The notes under the pieces: model-generated
What the model was told of the DNA's origin: nothing
Seen by the model: the letters and a program-made list of their open reading frames with translations, nothing else
Database searches by the model: none
Program-made: the position numbers and the translations under genes
In this document: positions 17,127 to 28,173 of the stretch, in pieces
Layout of the letters: the number at the start of each line of letters is the position of its first letter
How positions within the stretch are numbered: the stretch's first letter is position 1
DNA from: Verrucomicrobiota bacterium
GTDB taxonomy: Bacteria > Verrucomicrobiota > Verrucomicrobiia > Chthoniobacterales > UBA10450
DNA length: 46,190 nucleotides
NCBI GenBank assembly: GCA_019244415.1
Contig: JAFASN010000065.1
Coordinates: forward strand, 1-46,190
Reading direction: 5' to 3'

Positions 17127-18260
17127 TTAGCTCGCGGCAGGTAAAATCGGTGCGCGTTCACCGCGTCCAGAGGCAACTTCCTCGTCAACGCGCAGTTTGC
17201 CCTGCATCATTTTATCGAAGGAAAATTCGGCGCGGGCGAGTTGCGACCCATTGTCGGCACAACGTCGCGCCAGCGTGCGATCGTTCAGCATTTCCAAAAT
17301 GCCGCGCGCAAGGTCGGTCGCGTTTCCGGGTTCAACGATCAGTCCGTGCTCACGATCGCGGATCACTTCATCCACATCACCGACGCGCGTAGCGACCAGC
17401 GGCCGTCCACACGCCAGCGCCTCGCGCAGGACAATCGGCGATGCCTCGGTATGAAGCGACGCGATTGCGACAACATCCGCGCCCGCCATGATCTCGGGAA
17501 TATCCCACCGGTACCCGAGCATGTGTACTCGCTCGGCCAGACCGGCGCGCGCGATCGCCTCCCGAACGCGTGCCCCTTTCTTGCGCAGGCCGGTTCCTTC
17601 TCCCACGAGGACGAAGTGCGCGTCTGGGCGTTCCCGTAAAACGAGGGCCGCGGCCTCTACCAGCAGAACTTGGCCTTTGTCCGGCCGGATCATTCCCACG
17701 TTCACGATGATCTCGCTGGACGCAGGAATCCCAAGCTCCTCGCGCAACTTTGCCGGTTGGACATCTGGACGAAACCGCGCCAGATCGACGGCCGATCCGA
17801 CTACCTCGATCTTCGCCGGCGCGATACCGTTGTCGGCGATAAGTTGGCGTTTAATTACCGGTGCATCCACCAGAATGCGCGAGCAGCCATGCCGGTAAAC
17901 GAAAGCGCGCCGCCCGCGCAGTGGATCAGTAATGCAGCGTACGCGCGTGACCGGATAACACAGCCAGAAGAGCGGCAAGGTCAGCCAATGCGCCTTCGAG
18001 CTGAATGTCTTGACGACATCAATGTGGTACCGCCGGCAAAATCTCCAAAGGCGAAAAGACGTGAGCGGGCTGAATCTGCTGCGCAAGCGAAACGGTACTG
18101 CACGCGTGCCGAGCTCGTTGGCACGGGCGAAGACGTCGCTCGCGGGATCGCAGGCTAGCCACGCTGCATGACTGTGTTGATTTAGCCAGTTAACTTCAAG
18201 ACACGTGCGGTATTCCTGGCCGCCCCAACTGCGGCTGCTCTCGACAAAGAGAAACCTCAC
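17127..18260 (-). CDS. Glycosyltransferase family 4
   Basis: A 377-residue GT-B fold glycosyltransferase. The N-terminus reads MRFLFVESSRSWGGQEYR, typical of GT4 acceptor domains; the C-terminal donor domain has VNVGMIRPDKGQ, HFVLVGEG and the EX7E element EASPIVLREALACGRPLV. It probably adds a sugar to a lipid or surface polysaccharide on the cytoplasmic side of the membrane. It starts 8 bases after the ACP stop on the same strand, so it is cotranscribed with ACP and perhaps tatA. Sugar and acceptor cannot be read from sequence. Confidence 0.87.
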   Translation of the reverse strand: MRFLFVESSRSWGGQEYRTCLEVNWLNQHSHAAWLACDPASDVFARANELGTRAVPFRLRSRFSPLTSFRLWRFCRRYHIDVVKTFSSKAHWLTLPLFWLCYPVTRVRCITDPLRGRRAFVYRHGCSRILVDAPVIKRQLIADNGIAPAKIEVVGSAVDLARFRPDVQPAKLREELGIPASSEIIVNVGMIRPDKGQVLLVEAAALVLRERPDAHFVLVGEGTGLRKKGARVREAIARAGLAERVHMLGYRWDIPEIMAGADVVAIASLHTEASPIVLREALACGRPLVATRVGDVDEVIRDREHGLIVEPGNATDLARGILEMLNDRTLARRCADNGSQLARAEFSFDKMMQGKLRVDEEVASGRGERAPILPAAS

Positions 18261-18268
18261 TGCGGAGG

Positions 18269-18547
18269 CTAAGGATGCCCAGCCCCACCGCCTTTTTCGA
18301 CGATGTAATCGTGAATCGTGTTGACGCTGCGCAGCACCTGCGTCGCCACTTCCGAATTTGGCACGCTCACGCCGAAATTTTTCTCCAGCGCCACCGCCAG
18401 CTCGAGTGCATCGATCGAGTCGAGCCCGATTCCATTCGGCCCAAAAAGCGGTGTGTCATCGCAAATCTGATCCGCACTCATTTGCAGCATGAGATTTTTC
18501 ACCATCATTTCTTTGATGCGCGTGCGCAGGGCATCTGTGTCCGTCAT
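18269..18547 (-). CDS. Acyl carrier protein
   Basis: A 92-residue acidic protein. The phosphopantetheine attachment Ser is in GLDSIDALEL, and the start MTDTDALRTRIKEMM is typical. It is not the fatty-acid AcpP sequence (which has DSLD) and no fab genes are adjacent, so it is more likely a specialised carrier, perhaps for lipid modification with the downstream glycosyltransferase. It lies between tatA and the glycosyltransferase on the same strand. Confidence 0.85.
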   Translation of the reverse strand: MTDTDALRTRIKEMMVKNLMLQMSADQICDDTPLFGPNGIGLDSIDALELAVALEKNFGVSVPNSEVATQVLRSVNTIHDYIVEKGGGAGHP

Positions 18548-18613
18548 AAAGCAGGGCCGCGAGCTTCCCGCAGGAGAGGAGATGCGTCAAGACGCGGACG
18601 AGCTGCCGCGTAC

Positions 18614-18925
18614 TTAGACTTGCTCAGGCCGGTCGGCCGTCGGGCGTGTCTGGTTCGGGTCCGGCTGCGCTGCCGTAGCCGGAGTCGCCGGTTCGATGCG
18701 CGGGACATTCGACTGCGCCGGGCGAACCGTCGGCTCATTCGCGTTGCCGGAGCGATGTAATTCGTCAGTGAAATCGTCCTTCGCCTTCTGAAACTCGCGC
18801 ATCGCCTGACCCATGCCCTTCGCCAATTCGGGCAACTTCTTCGCCCCAAAGAGGACGAGAATAATCAGCAGGATGACGATCAGGTCCGGTCCGCCGAAAT
18901 TTGAAAGCAGAGCAAAAATGCTCAT
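18614..18925 (-). CDS. tatA: Sec-independent translocase TatA
   Basis: A 103-residue protein. A single N-terminal membrane helix (DLIVILLIILVLFG) is followed by the TatA hinge and amphipathic helix AKKLPELAKGMGQAMREFQKAKDDF. The FGAKKLPE element fits TatA more than TatB. The tail after residue 60 is a Pro/Ala/Thr-rich extension. TatA forms the pore of the twin-arginine pathway; the Tat-tagged aldo/keto reductase in this window is a likely client. No tatC is in view. It is divergent from the NTF2-like gene. Confidence 0.9.
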   Translation of the reverse strand: MSIFALLSNFGGPDLIVILLIILVLFGAKKLPELAKGMGQAMREFQKAKDDFTDELHRSGNANEPTVRPAQSNVPRIEPATPATAAQPDPNQTRPTADRPEQV

Positions 18926-19073
18926 CGAATTGCGCTAACATCCGCCCGCGCCGGCAACTTGCAAGGTAATTCGCAAGTGACCGCGATCCGCAAAGTTATC
19001 ACGGCATTTTCGGAGTTGACGGCGACGGACGGCCGTCGCCAGCCTGCCATTTCAAACCAACCGAAAGGAACCA

Positions 19074-19499
19074 ATGAAACTAGTCAGTTGCATTTTGATC
19101 GCGCTGTTTACCACAGCGATCGCGTTCGCGGCACCCGATGAAGCGACCTTGATGGCGAAAGAAAAGGCTGCTTGGCAGGCGTTTAAGGACAAAAAACCAG
19201 ACGACTTTAAGAAGGTCGTCTCGGACAAAGTTGTTGCCGTTTACGACAGCGGCATGAGCGACATGGCGGGCGAACTCAAATCGATGGAGGGCGGAGACGT
19301 AAGATCGTTTGAGTTAAGCGATTACAAAGTGACCGCTGTCAGCCCAGACGTGGTCATCACCACTTATGTCGCCAAAACCGAAGCGACGGTCGACGGGAAG
19401 GACGACTCCGGTACACACAATTGCGCCTCAGTCTGGACAAAGGAGGGCGGCAAGTGGATGGCAGTTTTCCATACCGACGCAAAGCAAGCCGCAAAGTAA
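19074..19499 (+). CDS. Exported NTF2-like (DUF4440/SnoaL-type) protein
   Basis: A 141-residue protein. Residues 1-20 form a signal peptide (MKLVSCILIALFTTAIAFA). The rest fits the cone-like NTF2 fold: EKAAWQAFKDKKPDDF, then KVVAVYDSGMSDM and a C-terminal WTKEGGKWMAVFHTD strand pair. Such proteins are common in Verrucomicrobia and Acidobacteria and mostly uncharacterised. A ribosome binding site (AAAGGAA) lies 5 bases before the ATG. No pathway context. Confidence 0.8.
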   Translation: MKLVSCILIALFTTAIAFAAPDEATLMAKEKAAWQAFKDKKPDDFKKVVSDKVVAVYDSGMSDMAGELKSMEGGDVRSFELSDYKVTAVSPDVVITTYVAKTEATVDGKDDSGTHNCASVWTKEGGKWMAVFHTDAKQAAK

Positions 19500-19531
19500 T
19501 TCGTTCAGTTAAAGGGAAATCATCGCCCCGC

Positions 19532-19568
19532 GATTCGCGCAGGCTGGCTGTTGGTCTGCGCGAATCGT
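19532..19568 (+). terminator. 12-bp-stem hairpin after the NTF2-like gene
   Basis: CGATTCGCGCAG pairs perfectly with CTGCGCGAATCG across a 13-base loop, 33 bases after the stop codon. No U-tract follows directly (TTTTT only 13 bases later), so a Rho-independent terminator is possible but not certain. Confidence 0.45.
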
Positions 19569-19682
19569 CCAACGGTTGCGTTTTTACTCGTCAACCAGAC
19601 GAGCGACTTGCACAACTCTCGACCGCACCAGCGGCCTGTCTGCGGACTGTCGTTGACATCCTGGCTCGTGCTCTTAGGCTTT

Positions 19683-19780
19683 CCTCCGAACCGGGGGAGC
19701 TGCAATGGCTGAGAGTGTTCGCGCTGCGAACTGACCCCTTGAACCTGATGCGGGTAATGCCGCCGCAGGGAGCGAGGAGG
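19683..19780 (+). promoter_or_regulatory. TPP riboswitch (THI-box)
   Basis: The conserved blocks are present in order: GGCTGAGAGT, then CCTTGAACCTGATGCGGGTAATGCCGCCGCAGGGAGCG. The P1 stem can form between CCTCC (19683) and GGAGG (19776). It lies 147 bases upstream of thiC and should lower thiC expression when thiamine pyrophosphate binds. Confidence 0.93.
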
Positions 19781-19800
19781 TCCGTGCCGAACTGGCACTT

Positions 19801-19828
19801 AGCCATGCGTTCTCGCGCGTGGCTTTTT
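19801..19828 (+). terminator. Intrinsic terminator behind the TPP riboswitch
   Basis: AGCCATGCG pairs with CGCGTGGCT (one G-U pair) across a six-base loop, followed at once by TTTTT. A second small hairpin, GTGCC-GAACT-GGCAC (19784-19798), lies between it and the aptamer and could take part in switching. This suggests control by transcription termination. Confidence 0.8.
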
Positions 19829-19834
19829 ACTTAA

Positions 19835-21880
<2,046 letters not shown>

Positions 21881-21896
21881 AGGAATCGAGCCGACC

Positions 21897-21948
21897 GGCA
21901 CGAGGCGAGATGGACGCGTAAGCCCGAGAGGGCGAGAAGGCCGGGAGG
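21897..21948. repeat. About 52-bp dispersed repeat, copy A
   Basis: GGCACGAGGCGAGATGGACG and then CGTAAGCCCGAGAGGGCGAG. It is similar along its length to 22535-22588. The two copies sit just before thiC fragments 1 and 2. Confidence 0.6.
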
Positions 21949-22016
21949 CATTCGAGTCAATGCAGGAAAAGGCAGACGAGTTTGTTGCTGCCGGTGACGT
22001 CTACCAGAAGGCGTGA
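21948..22016 (+). pseudogene. thiC 3'-end fragment 1
   Basis: Encodes AFESMQEKADEFVAAGDVYQKA and a stop. This is the last ~22 residues of a ThiC C-terminus (consensus GMxEKxxEFVxxGxEVY). It differs from the intact thiC end ([17 protein letters not shown]), so it is not a simple recent duplication of it. It is open in frame for a short way upstream but has no thiC homology there beyond about 21948. Confidence 0.75.
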
Positions 22017-22019
22017 CGC

Positions 22020-22216
22020 GTGGGTAAAGTTCGGCGCGGCGGATATCTCTTCATCTGGTGGAAAGGCGATCACGATCCTCGACACGTCCACGTCTTCGAT
22101 GATCGCAACCGGCTGCTCGGCCGACTCGCACTGCCGAGCTGCCGACCGCTCGGCGGTTGGAAGCCGCAGCGCAAAGTGCTAGAGATTATCAGCGCGTTGC
22201 AAGACGAAGGCCGCCT

Positions 22217-22220
<4 letters not shown>
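22020..22220 (+). CDS. DUF4160 protein
   Basis: A 66-residue protein with the DUF4160 pattern: GYLFIWWKGDHDPRHVHVFDD, followed by a basic C-terminus. The GTG start at 22020 lies 3 bases after thiC fragment 1. Its stop overlaps the next start (ATGA). DUF4160 is regularly found paired with DUF2442, as here, and the pair is suspected to be a toxin-antitoxin-like module; the biochemical activity is not known to me. Confidence 0.8.
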
Positions 22221-23110
<890 letters not shown>

Positions 23111-23139
23111 GTACGTTCCACTGGCTCGGCTTCCCGTTC

Positions 23140-23256
23140 GAGGAGAAGTACGCCGGCGAGCAAGGAGTGAGTGAATCACAAGCTCTTGAATCAGGAATGC
23201 AGGAAAAGCGGGAGGAGTTCATTGAGAGAGTGGCGGAGGTCTACGTCTCCGGGTAG
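23140..23256 (+). pseudogene. thiC 3'-end fragment 3
   Basis: Encodes EEKYAGEQGVSESQALESGM, then QEKREEFIERVAEVYVSG and a stop, the final ~38 residues of a ThiC C-terminus. It differs from the intact gene and from fragments 1 and 2. The cluster motif is not included. Confidence 0.8.
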
Positions 23257-23257
23257 C

Positions 23258-23297
23258 GCACGCGACTCGCGTGCTGGTTTCGGCGACTCGCCGAAAC
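23258..23297. repeat. Double palindrome (REP/BIME-like)
   Basis: GCACGCG-ACT-CGCGTGC (23258-23274) followed by GTTTCGGCG-ACT-CGCCGAAAC (23277-23297). It lies two bases after the stop of thiC fragment 3; it could end transcripts or be a mobile REP unit. Confidence 0.65.
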
Positions 23298-23369
23298 GAA
23301 CTTTACTTCTCTTTACTGTGGCCGAAAAACTTCAGCAATTCCTCTCGCTGACTCGCAAGAATTGATGTC

Positions 23370-23615
23370 GTGCCCGCGATGCGCAGCGAACCGAGCGGCC
23401 GGCCGGTCGGTTACGTGCTCGAGTTCGCCGATGGCCCGACGCTTTACGAAGATGGGGATACCTGGATCTTTGGCGAGATGGCATTAATCCAGGACTTCTA
23501 TCATCCGAACGTGATCCTGATGGGATGCGGCCCGGTCGCCGACGGTCAATATGCGCGCACCGATTGCGTTGTTATCGGCCGTTGCAGCACTATTGTCGCG
23601 AATAGTCGCGCATAG
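23370..23615 (+). pseudogene. MBL-fold hydrolase (UPF0173-like) fragment
   Basis: 81 codons. GRPVGYVLEFADGPTLYEDG then DTWIFGEMALIQDFYHPNV resembles the UPF0173/YtkL metallo-beta-lactamase middle part (VLxFxDGxxVYxAGDTxxFGDM). The N-terminal HxHxDH metal site and the C-terminal His region are absent, and the last ~25 residues do not match. It is probably a gene remnant; the GTG at 23370 may not be used. Confidence 0.55.
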
Positions 23616-23657
23616 ATGAATGTTTCAGCTTTCAGCGGGTTACATTTGACCTAGGTA

Positions 23658-24619
23658 ATGAAGCTCCGCGGCGTTCATCACATCACGGCGATCGCGGGTG
23701 AACCGCAGGCGAATCTCGATTTCTACGTTCGCGTTCTCGGGCTGCGATTTGTAAAGCGCACTGTGAACTTTGACGATCCGGGCGCATACCACCTCTACGA
23801 CGGCGATCGCACGGGGCGGCCCGGCACGGTAATGACGTTCTTTCCATGGCCAGGTGCGCGTCGCGGTAGTCGCGGTAGTGGACAGGTAACTACCACTAGC
23901 TTTGCTATACCGCAGGAAGGCGCAAGCTACTGGAAGTCGCGTTTCAAGAGCCATAACGTTCCATGCGAGGAAACCGGCGAACGGTTTGGCGATCTTGCTC
24001 TGCGCGTGTCCGATCCGCATTGCTTGGCTATCGAATTGATTACGTCAGCACACTTGGATGCGGTCGATATCGGTTATCAAACGATGTGCCGACTGAGTTC
24101 GCGATCCGTGGCTTTCATGCCCCGACGCTGGAGATGAGGCGACTTGCCGCCAGCGAAAAGCTTCTCGCCACCCTGGGCTTTGAAGAGGCTGGCGAAGAAA
24201 GTGGCCGACGCCGATTCGCGGTGGAGCCCAGCCTAACGAGTGGAAAAATCGACGTCGTGGAGCAGGCCCAAGGAAGCTTTGGCCTGAATGCTGTCGGCAC
24301 GGTACATCACATAGCGTTCCGGTGCGCTGACTTAAATGAGCAAAGTGAGTGGAGGGGTCGGATCGCGGCGCTCGGTTTGCAAGTAACGCCCGTGATAAAC
24401 CGCCAGTACTTCCACTCGATCTACTTCCGCGAACCAAATGGCATCCTTTTCGAGATCGCGACGGACGGCCCGGGCTTCGCAACGGACGAGCCTGTCGACC
24501 ACCTTGGTGAAACGCTGAAGTTGCCGCCGCAATATGAACAGCACCGATCCGAGATTGAGCGTATTCTGCCGCCGATCTCCTTGCCGGCGCTCCGAAGTGA
24601 CACAAGCTTCCAAGCATGA
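23658..24619 (+). pseudogene. Ring-cleaving dioxygenase (MhqO-like, two VOC domains), frameshifted
   Basis: The first frame (23658 to about 24080) has MKLRGVHHITAIAGEPQANL and FDDPGAYHLYDG; the second frame (about 24080-24619) continues NDVPTEFAIRGFHAPTLEMR, VGTVHHIAFR and LFEIATDGPGF. The metal ligands (two His of HHI, Glu of FEIA) are present, but in separate frames. Restoring one base near ATCGGTTATC (24079; GGG to GG would explain it) gives a ~320-residue protein of family length. The family opens (hydro)quinone or catechol rings. It could be functional if the shift is a sequencing error. It overlaps the nitroreductase by ATGA. Confidence 0.82.
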
Positions 24620-25203
24620 TCAAAGGTAGCGAAGTCCGGCGCGCTGATTATCCGATCGAACCACTGCTGATCGACCGTTGGTCGCCGCGTGCGATGTCGG
24701 GCGAAGAAATTTCGCATGATGAATTGCTGCAGCTTTTTGAAGCAGCGCGGTGGGCGCCTTCATCTTTCAACGCACAGCAATGGCGGGCGCTTTATGCACT
24801 GCGTAATACGAAGCACTGGCAGATGTTCTTCGATCTCCTCGTCGAAGCGAACCGCGTCTGGGCGAAGAATGCTGCTGCGCTGGTGGTGTTCATCTCACGC
24901 AAGCGCTTCGAACACAATGAAGAGCCATCGCGCACCCACACCTTCGATGCGGGAGCCGCATGGCAGAACTTTGCACTGCAGGCTTTTCAAAACGGTCTTG
25001 TCGCCCACGGGATGGAAGGATTCGATTACGACCGCGCGCGAGTCGAGCTGCGCGTTCCCGACGAATTCGACATCGAAGCGATGGCAGCTGTCGGGCGGCC
25101 GGGCTCGAAGGAAAGTTTGCCTGCTAAATTGCAAGCGCGCGAGACGCCAAGCGATCGTCGTAAAGCAAGCGACAGCGTCCAGGAAGGCGCATTTAGAACC
25201 TGA
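24616..25203 (+). CDS. Nitroreductase family protein (MhqN-like)
   Basis: A 195-residue FMN-dependent nitroreductase fold protein. Seen: RWSPRAMSGEEISHDELLQL, then FEAARWAPSSFNAQQWR, the usual flavin phosphate region, and GAAWQNFALQAFQNGL for the FMN/dimer helix. It probably reduces quinones or nitroaromatics with NAD(P)H. It overlaps the dioxygenase gene by ATGA and is followed by DUF5996 and a carboxylesterase. This is the same set of functions as mhqN, mhqO and mhqD of Bacillus. Confidence 0.85.
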   Translation: MIKGSEVRRADYPIEPLLIDRWSPRAMSGEEISHDELLQLFEAARWAPSSFNAQQWRALYALRNTKHWQMFFDLLVEANRVWAKNAAALVVFISRKRFEHNEEPSRTHTFDAGAAWQNFALQAFQNGLVAHGMEGFDYDRARVELRVPDEFDIEAMAAVGRPGSKESLPAKLQARETPSDRRKASDSVQEGAFRT

Positions 25204-25217
25204 AGCACACTAGCGTA

Positions 25218-26195
25218 ATGAGGCCTGACAAAATGAGAACAACCGACACTCACCGGCAGGGAAACGCGGAATTCTGGCCGACGCTGCCTTACGATGAGTG
25301 GCGCGACACCGCGATGACCTTACGCCTCTGGATCCAGATCGTAGGCAAAGTGCGCCTGAAGCTGACGCCGTGGATGAATCACTCATGGCACGTGCCGCTT
25401 TATGTGAGTTCACGCGGACTCACTACCTCGCCAATCCCGCACGGGCTGCATACGTTTGAGATCGAGTTCGATTTCATCCATCACGAACTGCGTATTTCGA
25501 AGAGCAACGGTGAGGACGCGACGCTGCAACTGCGCGCGTATTCTGTCGCCGAGTTCTACCGGACGTTAATGACGGTGCTCGATGATCTCGGGCTTCCGGT
25601 AGCGATTGATCGTGTGCCTAACGAACTCCCCGAAGTAATCCCCTTTGACGAGGACGAGACGCACCGCTCCTACGACCCAGAGTATGCGAAGCGCTTCTGG
25701 CGCGTGCTCGTGCAGGCCGATCGCCTACTGAAGATTTTCCGGTCGCGGTTTTGCGGCAAATGCAGCCCGGTGCATTTCTTCTGGGGCAGCTTCGATCTCG
25801 CAGTGACGCGCTTCTCTGGTCGCAGCGCGCCGCCGCATCCCGGTGGCCTTCCGCATCTGCCGGACACCGTCACGCGCGAAGCGTACGCGCAGGAAGTCAG
25901 CAGCGTCGGCTTCTGGCCAGGCGATGAACGTTACCCTCACGCCGCCTTCTATTCGTACGGTTATCCTGAACCGAAAGGTTTTGGAGACGGCGAAGTCCGA
26001 CCTGCCGCGGCATTCTACTCGAAGGAGCTGCGTCAGTTTCTTCTACCCTACGACAAAGTGTGCAGCGCCGCCGATCCTGACGGTGCCATTCTCGAATTCG
26101 CGCAGAGCGTTTACGATCGAGTCACCACTCTGGCGGACTGGGATCGAGACTCGTTAGATGAGGCAAGTCTGAATCCTCCGGTTCCGATCCAGTAA
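25218..26195 (+). CDS. DUF5996 family protein
   Basis: A 325-residue protein, or 320 from the ATG at 25233. Features typical of DUF5996: FWPTLPYDEWRDTAMTLRLW, WMNHSWHVPLYV, HTFEIEFDFIHHEL, a central VHFFWGSFDLAVTRFSGR, and a C-terminal YHAAFYSY-like stretch with FLLPYD. The biochemical role is unknown. The TAATG overlap with the next gene, and its place between nitroreductase and carboxylesterase, tie it to the quinone-stress cluster. Confidence 0.82.
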   Translation: MRPDKMRTTDTHRQGNAEFWPTLPYDEWRDTAMTLRLWIQIVGKVRLKLTPWMNHSWHVPLYVSSRGLTTSPIPHGLHTFEIEFDFIHHELRISKSNGEDATLQLRAYSVAEFYRTLMTVLDDLGLPVAIDRVPNELPEVIPFDEDETHRSYDPEYAKRFWRVLVQADRLLKIFRSRFCGKCSPVHFFWGSFDLAVTRFSGRSAPPHPGGLPHLPDTVTREAYAQEVSSVGFWPGDERYPHAAFYSYGYPEPKGFGDGEVRPAAAFYSKELRQFLLPYDKVCSAADPDGAILEFAQSVYDRVTTLADWDRDSLDEASLNPPVPIQ

Positions 26196-26818
26196 TGGCG
26201 AACCTTGGCTTCACTCATCGCTTCGAGCCGCGAGAATTTGCGAGCCGCACTCTGTTGCTGCTACATGGCACCGGTGGCGATGAAAACGATCTTCTCGAGC
26301 TCGGTCGGGCGCTTGATTCGCAGGCGGCGCTCTTGAGCCCACGCGGAAAAGTCCTGGAGGGAAATGCTCCTCGTTTTTTTCGCCGGCTTGCTGAAGGAGT
26401 TTTCGATGAAGAAGACGTGGTGGCGCGCGCGGGTGAGCTGTCCAGCTTCATTGATGCCGCTTCAGCCGAATATAAATTCCCCATTCAGAACCTCACGGCC
26501 GTCGGCTACTCGAACGGCGCGAATATCGCGGCCGCGATGCTGCTGCTCGGTGTCGCAAAATTTCGTTCCGCCGTTTTATTCCGCGCCATGCTTCCGCTGT
26601 CGCGGATTGATGTGCCGAGTCTCACCGGCTACCGGATTTTGATGTTGAACTGTTCGTTCGACCCGATCATTCCGCTGCCGAACGCGCAGCGTCTCGGCCA
26701 GATTTTCCAGTCTGCTGGCGCGCAGGTCGAACTTCGGATCCAACCGAGCGGCCACGAGCTAACAACCGCCGACGTCGAAGCCGCCCGTGAGTGGCTTCGG
26801 AGTCAACGCGTCGAGTAG
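26195..26818 (+). CDS. Phospholipase/carboxylesterase (MhqD-like)
   Basis: A 207-residue alpha/beta hydrolase. LLLLHGTGGDENDLL forms the oxyanion region, the nucleophile is in AVGYSNGANIA, the acid in NCSFDPIIP, and the His in PSGHELT. Length and motifs fit the carboxylesterase 2 family, including MhqD, which sits beside mhqO and mhqN in Bacillus. It is last in a four-gene run with overlapping ends. Its 3' end overlaps the convergent TMEM175-like gene by 16 bases. Confidence 0.85.
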   Translation: MANLGFTHRFEPREFASRTLLLLHGTGGDENDLLELGRALDSQAALLSPRGKVLEGNAPRFFRRLAEGVFDEEDVVARAGELSSFIDAASAEYKFPIQNLTAVGYSNGANIAAAMLLLGVAKFRSAVLFRAMLPLSRIDVPSLTGYRILMLNCSFDPIIPLPNAQRLGQIFQSAGAQVELRIQPSGHELTTADVEAAREWLRSQRVE

Positions 26819-27414
26819 TCCAGCCGGGCCCAAAGCAGCCACAGTAGCGAGCAGATGATCACGCCCGCGGGAGCGTGAAACGCCGAAACGACAGTGGCGA
26901 GGCTGTACCAAACAAATCCAAGCCGATACGCATTCCTCACCCGTGACATGACGCGTCCGCATGCCTTATCTCGAACGAGGTATTGCCGAGCGCCAGCCAT
27001 GTACATCAGATTATACCCGACGTTCACGAGGACGAACATCGCGCAATAAAAAACAGCAGCAGTTTTCGCGGCCGGTGTCTGCAGATGCTGCGCGAGGACC
27101 GCAGTCGGAAATGGAAGCATTGTCACGATCAGCAGCAGGAAGCCGTTGGCGTAGAGCAAACGACGGTCTACCTCTTTCAGCAGCGTGAAGAAACCGTGAT
27201 GGTTTATCCACATCACAAGAATAGTTACAAAGCTGATCAGGAACGCCAGTAACGACGGCCACAAACCCAGAAGCGCGTGGACTAACTCGCCGTTCGAGTT
27301 GGCCGCACCGCGATCGGGGGCTTTGAAGTCCAGGATCAGCAGCGTGATCGCGACGGCGAAGATGCCGTCGCTGAACGCTTCGGTGCGGTCTTTATCCATT
27401 ATCATCGTCGCCAT
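26803..27414 (-). CDS. TMEM175-family (DUF1211) potassium channel-like protein
   Basis: A 203-residue membrane protein. The family signature RTEAFSDGIFAVAITLLILD (RxxxFSDG) is in the first helix, followed by about five more membrane helices including LLAFLISFVTILVMWINHH. Bacterial TMEM175 proteins are tetrameric potassium-permeable channels. It ends inside the opposite carboxylesterase gene. The start is ATG at 27414 or 27405. Confidence 0.87.
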   Translation of the reverse strand: MATMIMDKDRTEAFSDGIFAVAITLLILDFKAPDRGAANSNGELVHALLGLWPSLLAFLISFVTILVMWINHHGFFTLLKEVDRRLLYANGFLLLIVTMLPFPTAVLAQHLQTPAAKTAAVFYCAMFVLVNVGYNLMYMAGARQYLVRDKACGRVMSRVRNAYRLGFVWYSLATVVSAFHAPAGVIICSLLWLLWARLDYSTR

Positions 27415-27584
27415 TGGATTAAATATTCTGCCGATCTCGGGCGTGGGCCGATGCTCGCCTACGCGTCAGCAAAATCCCAGTTCGTAAGCGTCGCCACGCA
27501 ATAACTTACTCAGGTCCGCAACCGCGTCACAACCTCTGCACGATCGTTCTGGATCCGCAGCGATCTGCCGCTTAGATCCGTTCC

Positions 27585-28173
27585 GTGGCATTGACCGACC
27601 TGCCGGAGTTCATTCGCGAAAACTACGCGGTACATGAATGGCGGCACGCATCCGCTGTTCTTCGCACAGACTTCCGACGTCAGTGGGATGATATCGTCGA
27701 GGTGCTGACGAATTTCCGATTGCGCAAGAGCACATTGCCGTTGGCGGCCGCCACAAGAGCCAAGTGTCCGCGTCTATCGATGGCGCCTTTACCGCACGAG
27801 GATGGGCGGAGCGAAAGTTCGCAACGCAGATCCGCGTTGATGAGCACGTATTCGACAGCCCGACTCACAAAGTGGACTGCTTCAAGGATGCTGTCGGCGT
27901 GGAGATCGAGTGGAACAACAAGACCGAGTTCTACGATCGCGACCTGAACAACTTCCGCCTGCTCTTCGAGCTGCGCGCCGTAAACGTCGGAGTGATCATC
28001 ACGCGATGCGATGAGCTTCAAGACATCTTGGACGAACTCGGGCGTGGTGACAGCTACGGCCGTTCGACAACCATCCTGAGCAAGCTCCTGCACAAGATGG
28101 AAGGTGGCGGCGGCGGCGGATGCCCGTGTTAGTCTTCGGCATCACGAAACGGCTCTATGACGAAAATCACTAG
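27585..28173 (+). pseudogene. BglII-family type II restriction endonuclease, two frameshifts
   Basis: Three frames are needed. The N-terminal frame from GTG 27585 reads IRENYAVHEWRHASAVLRTD and VLTNFRLRKS. The middle frame from about 27735 reads IAVGGRHKSQVSASIDGAF, then KVDCFKDAVGVEIEWNNKTE and FYDRDLNNFRLLFELRA, with VGVIITRCDEL and GGGGGG. The final frame from about 28122 reads PVLVFGITKRLYDENH. The catalytic region (EIEWNNK) matches BglII/BstYI-like enzymes that cut AGATCT/RGATCY. Single-base losses near 27734 (AGCAC^ATT) and 28122 (TGCCC for TGCCCC) explain both shifts. Restored length is about 196 residues. It overlaps the methyltransferase. Confidence 0.85.
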
